This document shows, piece by piece, positions 15,211 through 22,241 of a DNA stretch of 30,287 bases (the stretch's first letter is position 1; each line of letters starts with the position of its first letter). The translations under genes were made by a program, and so were the position numbers. The notes beneath the pieces are model-generated. The model did not search any database, was not told the origin of the DNA, and worked only from the letters and a program-made list of their open reading frames with translations. Source of the stretch: Methanolobus sp. UBA474 (GTDB lineage: Archaea; Halobacteriota; Methanosarcinia; Methanosarcinales; Methanosarcinaceae); the NCBI GenBank assembly GCA_002501695.1, contig DANZ01000044.1:2826-33112 (forward strand), read 5' to 3'.

Positions 15211-15262
15211 GGGATATTATAATTGTTCTTAATATATATTGCTCTCGCCATCAAAAGAGCAC

Positions 15263-15274
15263 CTATATATACTA
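15263..15274 (+). promoter_or_regulatory. Probable TATA box for the PhoU-like gene
   Basis: CTATATATACTA would place transcription start near 15292-15297. That is downstream of the in-frame ATG at 15279 and about 30 bases before the proposed AUA start at 15324. A second TATA-like stretch at 15283-15292 would give a still shorter leader. Confidence 0.5.
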
Positions 15275-15323
15275 CTAGATGTTCTATATATTCTCAAAAG
15301 CAAGGTTACTCTGAGGGATTACA

Positions 15324-16322
15324 ATAGAAACAAGAAAAGTCCAGCAAACTGGTGGTTCCACATATATTATTTCCCTTCCGAAGCCCTGGGCAGATAAGGT
15401 CGGTATTAAGACCGGCAGCAGGGTTAGCCTTTATCCTCAGCCCGACGGAAAACTTGTGATCGATCCCATCCACGATTCTCCTCCTGTCAAGAGATGCCAG
15501 ATAGATGTCACCGGAAGGATGGGTGATGTCCTCAAGAGGGATATTATAGCTGCCTATCTTGTCGGCTCTGACATCATCGAGATCAGATCTGACCGCATCC
15601 TTGCGGATCAGAAAAATATTATCCGGGAGATGTGCTACAAGCTTATCGGTCCGGAGATAATAGAGGAAACGGCAAAGAAAGTGGTTATACAGGACCTGCT
15701 CAACCCTGATGAGATCTCGATCAAGAAAAGCGTTCGAAGGATGTTCCTTATATCGAACTCCATGCACATAGACGCCATAAGGGCTATCAAAACTCTTGAC
15801 GCCGACCTGGCCCTTGATATTGACAACAGGGATGATGATGTGGACAGGCTGTTCCTTCTGACTGCAAAACAGTATCGAGCCGTGCTAAGGGGTGCAAAGC
15901 TCCCTGATGCGTCGGAAGCCTCGATAGATGAGTATCACGATCTCAGGATGGCCGCAGGTCCCATAGAGCGTATAGCTGATCACGCCCGCAAGATCGCCAG
16001 GGTGACATTCTCATTGGATCAGCCTATACCGGATGATATAATGGAAATGATCGAAAGGACCAGCGATCTCTCAAGAAAGGTTGTTGAAGACGCTATTGAC
16101 GCACTATATAATTTTGATGTCGACCTTGCCAATCAGGTCATCGAGAGGGTCTCAAAGATGGCACCGCTGTTGACCCGGCTTAATGAGGCCAGCCTGAAAC
16201 TTGAATCCCATGCAGCTATAGTTGCGCTCGGGACTGTGGTGGACAGTATTGACAGGACCGCCGACTACGGCGCAAATGTAGCAGAGATCGCCATAAATTC
16301 TTCAATGGCAAGACAAAAATAA
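15324..16322 (+). CDS. AbrB-PhoU domain phosphate uptake regulator, non-canonical AUA start
   Basis: A 332-residue protein. The SpoVT/AbrB-like DNA-binding or dimerisation domain is at about 1-50 (ETRKVQQTGGSTYIISLPKPWADKVGIKTGSRVSLY). It is followed by two PhoU three-helix repeats (about 110-215 and 220-330), with the typical acidic patches EYHDLRMAAGPIERIADHARKIA and ESHAAIVALGTVVDSIDRTADYGANVAEIA. Archaeal PhoU-type proteins of this build are linked to phosphate uptake control; no transporter gene is adjacent. No ATG, GTG or TTG precedes the AbrB domain after the in-frame TGA at 15312-15314. The first conventional codon, GTG 15456, would delete that domain. GAGGG (15313-15317) lies six bases before ATA at 15324, which gives the expected N-terminus. 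The family call is firm; the start is inferred. Confidence 0.82.
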   Translation: METRKVQQTGGSTYIISLPKPWADKVGIKTGSRVSLYPQPDGKLVIDPIHDSPPVKRCQIDVTGRMGDVLKRDIIAAYLVGSDIIEIRSDRILADQKNIIREMCYKLIGPEIIEETAKKVVIQDLLNPDEISIKKSVRRMFLISNSMHIDAIRAIKTLDADLALDIDNRDDDVDRLFLLTAKQYRAVLRGAKLPDASEASIDEYHDLRMAAGPIERIADHARKIARVTFSLDQPIPDDIMEMIERTSDLSRKVVEDAIDALYNFDVDLANQVIERVSKMAPLLTRLNEASLKLESHAAIVALGTVVDSIDRTADYGANVAEIAINSSMARQK

Positions 16323-16443
16323 TTATTCGGAACTATCTGTATCTATTATTACTATGGTCATATAATAACAATTATATTCCAATGGTTGTTTATAGTACAA
16401 ATACATTCAAAAATTCAAGTCATCCGACTCCTGGAGGGAATGA

Positions 16444-17079
16444 ATGGGTGTAATAAAAAAGATCAAAAGGAACTTTTCGGACCTCTTTAAAAGATTATTT
16501 AAAAAGCAGAATGCTCGTATTGGAATCTATGGCCCTCCGAATGCAGGGAAGACCACTCTTGCAAACCGGATCCTCAGGGACTGGACCGGAGACGCCATGG
16601 GCTCTGTGTCACATATAGCACACGAGACAAGGCGTGCAAGGCGCAGGGAGGGCGTAACCATCAAAACGAATGGCGGCTCGATTACTCTCGATATCATAGA
16701 TACTCCCGGACTAGCCACAAAGATAGATTTTCATGAGTTCATGGCTCAGGGCCTGGACGAGAACGAATCCAAGAGGCGTGCAAAAGAAGCAACTGAGGGT
16801 GTTATAGAAGCAGTCAAATGGCTCGACAACCTTGACGGTGTCATTCTGGTCATGGACGCAACAGAAGATCCTTTCACGCAGGTCAATGTAACAGTTATAG
16901 GCAACATGGAAGCCCGCAATCTTCCCCTCCTTATAGCAGCTAACAAGGTGGACCTGCCCGAAGCATCTGCTTCGACTATCAGGGATGCGTTCCCGCAGCA
17001 TCCTATGGTGTCCATATCTGCCCTTGAAGGAAAGAACATAGATACTTTATATGAAGAGATCGCAAAGAGGTTTGGGTGA
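16444..17079 (+). CDS. Era-like GTP-binding protein
   Basis: A 211-residue P-loop GTPase of the TrmE-Era-Septin-like class. G1 is GPPNAGKT at 30-37, G3 is DTPG at 86-89, G4 is NKVD at 167-170 and G5 is ISALEG near 198. A basic N-terminal stretch (KKIKRNFSDLFKRLFKKQ) could bind RNA or membrane. It has no KH domain, unlike bacterial Era. In euryarchaea it is consistently followed by DUF2073, as here, where the two genes overlap by a few bases, so the products probably act together. A ribosome-related role is inferred from the GTPase class only. The ATG is preceded by CTGGAGGGAATGA. Confidence 0.9.
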   Translation: MGVIKKIKRNFSDLFKRLFKKQNARIGIYGPPNAGKTTLANRILRDWTGDAMGSVSHIAHETRRARRREGVTIKTNGGSITLDIIDTPGLATKIDFHEFMAQGLDENESKRRAKEATEGVIEAVKWLDNLDGVILVMDATEDPFTQVNVTVIGNMEARNLPLLIAANKVDLPEASASTIRDAFPQHPMVSISALEGKNIDTLYEEIAKRFG

Positions 17080-17081
17080 GC

Positions 17082-17447
17082 ATGATGCAGGGTTTTCAGA
17101 TGGATCTTATCTCAGAGCACAGGCTCGCGGAAATGGCACCTGTCGAAAAGGTCAGGTTCATTATTGATGAGGTCAGGGAGGGTAAGATCCTTGTCCTTGA
17201 GAAGGGCTTAAGCCCTGAAGAGGAAGCAAGCCTCATTGAGATGACCATGACACTTATCGAACCTGATGGGTTTTCGGGTATAGAGATGGAAAGTTACCCT
17301 TCCGAAGTGGACACCTCTATTTTAGGAAGGCTCTTAAAGAAGAACACCATCAAGACAAGGATGACGGTGATAGGGCCTGCGGACCAGCTAAAGACTCTGA
17401 GGAAGGACCGCAACATGATAAGTGCTCTCATCTCTGCACAGAAATAA
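17082..17447 (+). CDS. DUF2073 protein, partner of the Era-like GTPase
   Basis: A protein of about 120 residues matching the archaeal DUF2073 family: an N-terminal acidic segment (DLISEHRLAEMAPVEKVRFIIDEVREGKILVLEKGLSPEEEASLIEMTM cores), then a basic C-terminal part (LGRLLKKNTIKTRMTVIGPADQLKTLRKDRNMISALI). The start may be ATG 17082 or 17085; GGGTGA formed from the end of the GTPase gene is better spaced for 17085. Tight coupling to the GTPase gene indicates co-translation. No catalytic residues are apparent. Molecular function is unknown; the family and partner assignment are reliable. Confidence 0.85.
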   Translation: MMQGFQMDLISEHRLAEMAPVEKVRFIIDEVREGKILVLEKGLSPEEEASLIEMTMTLIEPDGFSGIEMESYPSEVDTSILGRLLKKNTIKTRMTVIGPADQLKTLRKDRNMISALISAQK

Positions 17448-17461
17448 TTGTGTGAATCTTA

Positions 17462-17971
17462 ATGCGGACAAAAGAAGACAAAGGAACGCTTATATCTCCT
17501 CATCTTTCCCTGTCTTCCTTTGAGATGGGAAGAGATGATGTGAATGTGGTTTGTACCTATGGTAAGATCTCTATCTGGTTTGGCCGCCAGGTACCCGACA
17601 TAATTATCGGCCAGATGCTACTTGGAATATCCAGGATAGATCAATCAGCTGTGCATGAACTTGAAGTGATCTGCGATTTTGACGATATCACGGATTACGA
17701 AAGTAACGGGTATGTGCTGGTCTCCTATGCAAGGTCAAAGGAGGGTTACAGGACCACATTCAATATTCCTTTCTCCAGCAGGAAGGCTTTATTCGCTCTT
17801 GCGAGCTCGATAACCAGAGAACTTAAGAATGAGGACACCGTGGTGGACTGCTACTGGACAGGCGACGACTCTGATATCATGCGTTTGTATGAAGAGCTTA
17901 GTAGCATCGAAGGTTGGAAGATAAAGAACATCAACTATAAGGAAGATGTAAAAGAAAAACATTATGATTAA
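17462..17971 (+). CDS. Hypothetical protein in the GTPase-hxlB cluster
   Basis: I do not recognise this 169-residue soluble protein. It is acidic, with alternating strands and helices. The segment VNVVCTYGKISIWFGRQVPDIIIGQMLLGI near 25-55 is followed by FDDITDYESNGYVLVSYARSKEGYRTTFNIPFSSRKALFALASSITREL, and the C-terminus is highly charged. Only two Cys are present and no metal motif. It starts 14 bases after DUF2073 and ends 29 bases before hxlB, so it is likely in one transcript with both. An upstream GTGTGAATC could serve as ribosome binding site. Confidence 0.7.
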   Translation: MRTKEDKGTLISPHLSLSSFEMGRDDVNVVCTYGKISIWFGRQVPDIIIGQMLLGISRIDQSAVHELEVICDFDDITDYESNGYVLVSYARSKEGYRTTFNIPFSSRKALFALASSITRELKNEDTVVDCYWTGDDSDIMRLYEELSSIEGWKIKNINYKEDVKEKHYD

Positions 17972-18000
17972 CAATAATTGATCTGTGAGGTTTTCCAGTT

Positions 18001-18618
18001 ATGACAGAAGCGAATATTCCTGAATGTGCGCAGTGTGATCATCTTAAGTCTTCTATTCTGCTTATGGCCCATCATCTTGAAAGAGTTGCAGAAGAACTCG
18101 ATGACGATTCCATCAAGGAGATGCTTGCATCGATCCTGAAAGCAAGACGTGTCTTTGTACTGGGTGCGGGAAGGTCCGGCCTGGTTGGGAGGGCCTTTGC
18201 TATGAGGCTTATGCATCTTGGATTGTTGTCCCATGTGGTCGGCGAAACTACCACTCCGGCCGTCAGTTCAGAGGATACAGTTATCGCCATATCGGGCTCA
18301 GGGCAGACCCGTTCGGTGGCAGACCTTGGAAAAGTTGCCAAGGACATAGGAGCTACGGTTATAACGATAACTTCCAATAAGGATTCAAAACTGGGCAACC
18401 TTTCGGATGTCGTGGTCCTGCTTCCGGGAAGGACAAAGGACGATGCCGGCGGTTACCTGGAACGCCACATGCGCGGAGAGTACACATACCTTACACCGCT
18501 GGGCACTTCCTTTGAAACATCCGCAAGCGTCTTTCTCGATGCTGTGATCGCGGAGCTCATTTACATCACAGGCGCATCGGAAGCCGATCTCAAATCCAGG
18601 CATACCAATATCGAGTAA
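18001..18618 (+). CDS. hxlB: 6-phospho-3-hexuloisomerase (PHI)
   Basis: Isomerises hexulose 6-phosphate and fructose 6-phosphate in the ribulose monophosphate route, which in archaea supplies ribulose 5-phosphate for nucleotide synthesis by running in reverse. The 205-residue protein is one SIS domain, with VFVLGAGRSGLVGRAFAMRLMHLG near 44-67, the VGETTTPAVSSEDTVIAISGSGQT phosphosugar loop near 80-103, and the C-terminal GTSFETSASVFLDAVIAELI helix. The preceding partner enzyme (hexulose-6-phosphate synthase) is not in the window; in methanogens it is often fused to Fae elsewhere. A GTGAGG ribosome binding site precedes the ATG. An aminotransferase gene follows after about six bases. Confidence 0.93.
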   Translation: MTEANIPECAQCDHLKSSILLMAHHLERVAEELDDDSIKEMLASILKARRVFVLGAGRSGLVGRAFAMRLMHLGLLSHVVGETTTPAVSSEDTVIAISGSGQTRSVADLGKVAKDIGATVITITSNKDSKLGNLSDVVVLLPGRTKDDAGGYLERHMRGEYTYLTPLGTSFETSASVFLDAVIAELIYITGASEADLKSRHTNIE

Positions 18619-18627
18619 GGGGATATG

Positions 18628-19740
18628 ATGACTTCTGCCAGGTTTGCACAAAGGGTACTGAACATAGATATCTCCGGTATCAGAAAGATGTTCGAAGCCG
18701 CGGGATCCAATGCTATCAACCTCGGGCTCGGACAGCCTGATTTCGACACGCCCCTGCATATAAGGCAGGCTGCGATCGATGCCATAAACGAGGGTTTTAC
18801 AGGCTATACCTATGGAGCAGGCATTCCTGAACTCAGGACGGCTTTAAGCTCCAAGTTCGAAAGGGAGAACAATTTCAATGTCACTCCAAACGAGATAATT
18901 GTGACTTCCGGGGCATCGGAAGCGCTGGAACTGGCCATTGCATCCCTGGTGGACCCGGGAGATGAGGTACTGATCGCAAACCCCGGCTTTGTTTCCTATA
19001 ATGCTCTTGTGGAGATCATGGGTGGTAAGGTCGTGCCGGTTCCTCTTGGCGGCGATCTTTCACTGAGGCCCGAAGATGTTCTGGAAAGGATAACTCCCCG
19101 TACAAAGGCATTTATTGTCAACTCTCCGGCAAATCCGACCGGTGCCGTGCAAAGCAGAAATGACATGAAGGCCTTTGCAGAGATAGCCGATGATCACGAC
19201 ATCACCCTTATTTCCGACGAGGTTTACGAGCATTTCATCTATGAAGGTGAACATGTCAGCCCTGCGCAGTACTCGGATAATGTGATAACAGTGAACGCGA
19301 CATCCAAGACCTACTCCATGACCGGCTGGAGGCTTGGGTACGTTGCGGCAAAGCAGCATTATATAGAACAGATGATAAAAGTGCATCAGTACGTGCAGGC
19401 GTGCGCCAACTCAATTGCCCAGAAGGCAGCTGTTGCTGCTCTTAACGGCCCCATTGAGCCTGTTATTCAGATGCGTGATGAATTCAGGCAGCGCAGGGAT
19501 CTGCTTGTCGGGGGCCTGAACTCCCTTGGGATGAGGTGCGACCTTCCCAGGGGTGCTTTTTACGCATTCCCTGAAGTTGATGACTACATGGGAGTCGTAA
19601 ACACGCTCATATCCAATGGCATTGTCGTAGTTCCAGGAACTGCATTTGGCAGCGGCGGGGAAGGATATATGCGCCTGTCGTACTCTACATCTCAGGCAGA
19701 CATAAAAAGAGCTCTTATGATCATGGAAAGCGTCCTTTGA
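18628..19740 (+). CDS. Class I/II PLP aminotransferase (aspartate aminotransferase-like)
   Basis: A fold-type I PLP enzyme of about 370 residues, the usual length for archaeal aspartate or broad-range aminotransferases. Visible elements are the N-terminal INLGLGQPDFDTP substrate loop, TSGASEALELAI for the PLP phosphate, NSPANPTGAV, SDEVYEHFIYEG with the PLP-nitrogen Asp, the Schiff-base Lys in ATSKTYSMTGWRLGY and the carboxylate-binding Arg in YMRLSYSTS. Aspartate specificity is likely but not certain; aromatic amino acid or alanine transamination is possible. ATG 18628 is better spaced from AAGGGGAT than ATG 18625, one codon earlier. It is probably translated together with hxlB, with no obvious metabolic link. 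Confidence 0.92.
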   Translation: MTSARFAQRVLNIDISGIRKMFEAAGSNAINLGLGQPDFDTPLHIRQAAIDAINEGFTGYTYGAGIPELRTALSSKFERENNFNVTPNEIIVTSGASEALELAIASLVDPGDEVLIANPGFVSYNALVEIMGGKVVPVPLGGDLSLRPEDVLERITPRTKAFIVNSPANPTGAVQSRNDMKAFAEIADDHDITLISDEVYEHFIYEGEHVSPAQYSDNVITVNATSKTYSMTGWRLGYVAAKQHYIEQMIKVHQYVQACANSIAQKAAVAALNGPIEPVIQMRDEFRQRRDLLVGGLNSLGMRCDLPRGAFYAFPEVDDYMGVVNTLISNGIVVVPGTAFGSGGEGYMRLSYSTSQADIKRALMIMESVL

Positions 19741-19752
19741 GCGGGCCGTAGG

Positions 19753-19770
19753 GATTAAAGGGCTTTAATC
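19753..19770. terminator. Hairpin between convergent aminotransferase and GTPase genes
   Basis: GATTAAAG and CTTTAATC are perfect inverted copies separated by GG. They lie in the 36-base gap between two convergent stops and are followed by a T-rich stretch in the plus direction. Probably a shared 3'-end signal. Confidence 0.5.
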
Positions 19771-19776
19771 TCTACT

Positions 19777-20760
19777 TTATTCATCTGTCTGTTTCTCTTC
19801 TGTTCTACTCTCCTGTATCATTTTCACAAGCCTGTCCATGACTTCCTGTATCCCTTCACCGGTCATTGTGGACATTTTCATGTCGACAAGTTCAAGGTCC
19901 CTGTATTGAGGCAGGTCTGACTTGTTCGCAACTACGAGCAGGGGTAAGGGGAACTGCTGCTTGACCTCATTGAGCATGTTCTGCTGGTCTTTGATCTCAT
20001 ACCCGCATGTTTCGGTCGGGTCAATTATGAACAGGACGACAGCCTTGAGGTGTTTCAGTGCAGAGATGGCCTGCAGTTCTATTGCGTTCCTTTCGGACAT
20101 AGGCCTGTCCAGAAGTCCCGGAGTGTCCATCACCTGGTATCTTTCATTCCCTACCATGAAGTGTCCTATCGAGACGCCTTTTGTTGTGAAGGGGTATGCT
20201 GCTATCTCCGGTGTTGCCCCGGTTGCCTTTGATACGAAACTGGATTTGCCGATGTTCGGATAGCCTGCAACTATGATGGTCGGCTCATCATGCACATCAG
20301 GAAGTTTCCTCAGCTTGTTGCGTGCCTCGTTCAGCAGCAATAGCTCCTTGTCTATGGACTTCATTATTGAGCCCATACGGCCGAAAGCCTGCTTCCTTAT
20401 GATAATGGGGTCTTTGGAGCGGCGCATCTTTCCTACGTGTTCCCTGGCCACTTCATGTATCTTTGTGCTTGCCCAGTCTATTCTGCCCAGGGCCTTTCTA
20501 AGTTCATCAACACCAATAAGTATATCTGCCAGCTCATAATAAAAAGGCTGGAGCTGATCAAAACTGGGAAAACGGCGCACTGCATTTGACAGATTGTCGG
20601 TGAGTATGTTGGCAGCGGTCAATATCATTGACTCGTTCGCTTTGAGTGCAGTATCCCTTCCGCTAATTGTCTTTCCGGACATTGCACGGTTTGCTCTTCT
20701 GAACGCCTTGTCCACGAGTTCATCAGATGTAGGGACAGTGTGGATTTTTTCAAATATCAT
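19777..20760 (-). CDS. NOG1-like GTP-binding protein
   Basis: A 327-residue GTPase of the OBG/NOG1 group. An N-terminal helical region (1-155, starting MIFEKIHTVPTSDELVDKAF) resembles the NOG1 N-terminal domain. It is followed by G1 GYPNIGKSSF (about 164-172), the switch PFTTKG, G3 DTPGLLDRP (about 210) and G4 NKSD (about 276). Eukaryotic NOG1 acts in 60S ribosome assembly; a similar large-subunit role is the accepted inference for archaeal homologs, which lack the long C-terminal tail as here. ATG 20760 was chosen for the AGGT upstream and because an extension to 20838 does not match the family start. It is transcribed away from the HTH-CBS gene. Confidence 0.92.
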   Translation of the reverse strand: MIFEKIHTVPTSDELVDKAFRRANRAMSGKTISGRDTALKANESMILTAANILTDNLSNAVRRFPSFDQLQPFYYELADILIGVDELRKALGRIDWASTKIHEVAREHVGKMRRSKDPIIIRKQAFGRMGSIMKSIDKELLLLNEARNKLRKLPDVHDEPTIIVAGYPNIGKSSFVSKATGATPEIAAYPFTTKGVSIGHFMVGNERYQVMDTPGLLDRPMSERNAIELQAISALKHLKAVVLFIIDPTETCGYEIKDQQNMLNEVKQQFPLPLLVVANKSDLPQYRDLELVDMKMSTMTGEGIQEVMDRLVKMIQESRTEEKQTDE

Positions 20761-20913
20761 AGTTTCTTTACCTGCTGAGGGGGTAATCACCTGTACGTAT
20801 AAATTAGTGTTCCTCCCCTGAGAAAATATATTCTTCAATAATATCTATCTGATATACTACAAATATATATATCCCTTTTGAGTATCTATTATTATTCAGG
20901 GAACGGTGATTTA

Positions 20914-21789
20914 ATGGAGCTTGCTCCTATCCAAAAAGACATTTTAATAGCATTAATAAATCTTCAGAGAGAAAAAGACCGTGCCGTCAAAGGCGAGGAG
21001 ATTGCTGAACTTATAAACCGCAATCCGGGTACTGTTAGAAATCAGATGCAATCTCTGAAGGTGCTCGGGCTTGTTGAAGGTGTTCCCGGCCCTAAAGGAG
21101 GATATAAAGCTACCGGCGAGGCCTATGAGGCCCTTAGCATCACCGCCATGGATCACGAAGCTGTGGTGCCGCTTTTCAGAAATGATAAGCTGGTAGAGGG
21201 TGCGACGGTAGCTGAGATAAGTTTCACGACGGTCAGACATCCTGACCTGTGTCACGGCAATATAAGGGTACTTGGCAGTATAAAGCATTTTGAGCAGGGG
21301 GATAAGGTGCAGATAGGCCCCACTCCTGTCAATAAGCTGGTGATAAGCGGTGAGGTGGTCGGGCGTGATGACACTCAGAACACTCTTGTCTTTTGTATAA
21401 ACGAGATGATCTCGCTTCCCAAAAAGCCTGTAAAGAATTATGCACGTATGAACATCATCTCTATCAATATCAATGCCTCTATCCAGGAGACGGCAAGGAT
21501 GCTTGTTGATAATGGCATTCACGGGGCGCCTGTGAAAGATAACGGGGAGATAGTCGGTATTGTCACTTTCACTGATATAGGGGATGCCGTGGCAAGTGGT
21601 AAGATGACCTCAAGGGTCAAGGACATCATGACAAAGGAGCTTATAGCAGTGGATGCGGAAACCTCTCTGTATGATGCGGTAAAGATCTTCGACAGGCACA
21701 ATATAGGCTTCCTGCTTGTGTCCTTTGAGGGAGTGCCAAAAGGCATACTCTCAAAGAAGGATATCTTCCACGAACTGACCGTTTACTGA
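20914..21789 (+). CDS. HTH-CBS domain protein
   Basis: A 291-residue cytoplasmic protein. A winged-helix-like domain is at 1-75 (MELAPIQKDILIALINLQ ... EEIAELINRNPGTVRNQMQSLKVLGLVEG). A central beta-rich domain covers about 85-165 (GATVAEISFTTVRHPDLCHGNIRVLGSI). A CBS pair fills about 175-290 (SINIDASIQETARM-like, VGIVTFTDIGDAV, VKDIMTKELIAVDAETSLYDAVKIF, ILSKKDIF). CBS pairs bind adenine nucleotides, so this is probably a transcription factor responding to energy or nucleotide state; older annotations called such proteins IMP dehydrogenase-related. The ATG at 20914 has GGTGAT upstream. The stop codon lies within a 10-bp hairpin. Confidence 0.88.
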   Translation: MELAPIQKDILIALINLQREKDRAVKGEEIAELINRNPGTVRNQMQSLKVLGLVEGVPGPKGGYKATGEAYEALSITAMDHEAVVPLFRNDKLVEGATVAEISFTTVRHPDLCHGNIRVLGSIKHFEQGDKVQIGPTPVNKLVISGEVVGRDDTQNTLVFCINEMISLPKKPVKNYARMNIISININASIQETARMLVDNGIHGAPVKDNGEIVGIVTFTDIGDAVASGKMTSRVKDIMTKELIAVDAETSLYDAVKIFDRHNIGFLLVSFEGVPKGILSKKDIFHELTVY

Positions 21790-21804
21790 TGTTTATCAGT
21801 AAAC
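21781..21804 (+). terminator. 10-bp hairpin overlapping the HTH-CBS stop codon
   Basis: GTTTACTGAT, loop GTTT, ATCAGTAAAC: a perfect 10-bp stem whose left arm includes the TGA stop (21787-21789). A T-rich stretch follows. The convergent hisE gene ends 12 bases beyond, so it may serve both directions. Confidence 0.6.
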
Positions 21805-21815
21805 CCTATATTTTC

Positions 21816-22115
21816 CTATTTCCTGCGTTTTTCCAGCTCTTCTGAGATATCCTCAAGAGATACCCCTTTTGCTGCAAGCATCACCAGCAAATGGAAGAGC
21901 AGATCGGCTGTTTCATAGATGATCTCTTCTTTTTTGTCACCCTTGACTGCCAGTATCGTTTCAATTGTTTCCTCTCCCACTTTTTCCAGTATCTTATCAA
22001 TGCCTTTCCTGTGGTTTAGCAGGGAGCAGACATAGGAGTTCTCAACCGGCGTGCTCTTGCGCTCAAGTATTATGTCGTATATCTCATTAAGGATGGAAAG
22101 GTTTGCAGCTGGCAT
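21816..22115 (-). CDS. hisE: Phosphoribosyl-ATP pyrophosphatase
   Basis: Second step of histidine synthesis: hydrolyses phosphoribosyl-ATP to phosphoribosyl-AMP. The 99-residue stand-alone protein has the all-helical MazG-like fold with its metal-binding acidic residues in KVGEETIETILA (about 45-56) and YETADLLFHLLVML (about 66-79). The early NSYVCSLLN and GIDKILEK segments also match HisE. Other his genes are not nearby; dispersed his genes are normal in methanogens. The stop lies close to the convergent HTH-CBS gene. The 126 bases upstream, between hisE and the LeuC-like gene on the same strand, contain nested inverted repeats. Confidence 0.95.
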   Translation of the reverse strand: MPAANLSILNEIYDIILERKSTPVENSYVCSLLNHRKGIDKILEKVGEETIETILAVKGDKKEEIIYETADLLFHLLVMLAAKGVSLEDISEELEKRRK

Positions 22116-22142
22116 GGTAGGTCACATCAAAAATAATATGGC

Positions 22143-22194
22143 GACGTTGGTGTAATCCATCACAATATGACGGGAGTGTTGGAATTCCAACGTC
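22143..22194. repeat. Nested inverted repeats upstream of hisE
   Basis: GACGTTGG (22143-22150) is the exact inverse of CCAACGTC (22187-22194). Overlapping the right arm is the perfect 14-bp palindrome GTTGGAATTCCAAC (22178-22191). The two structures are mutually exclusive in RNA, or could be adjacent protein sites in DNA. They lie about 30-80 bases before the hisE start and 48-99 bases beyond the LeuC-like stop. Confidence 0.5.
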
Positions 22195-22241
22195 TGAAAG
22201 TATCATAGGAATTTTCTGATATATTTGTTTTGCTATATCTC

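Noticed and set aside
15279..15314. TGA at 15312 read through as selenocysteine to extend the PhoU-like protein to ATG 15279
   Set aside because: No SECIS-like element is evident, the preceding 11 codons do not match the family, and the predicted transcript start lies downstream of this ATG.
15456..16322. PhoU-like gene starting at GTG 15456
   Set aside because: It would discard an intact, conserved AbrB-like domain encoded in the same frame just upstream, and it has no ribosome binding site.
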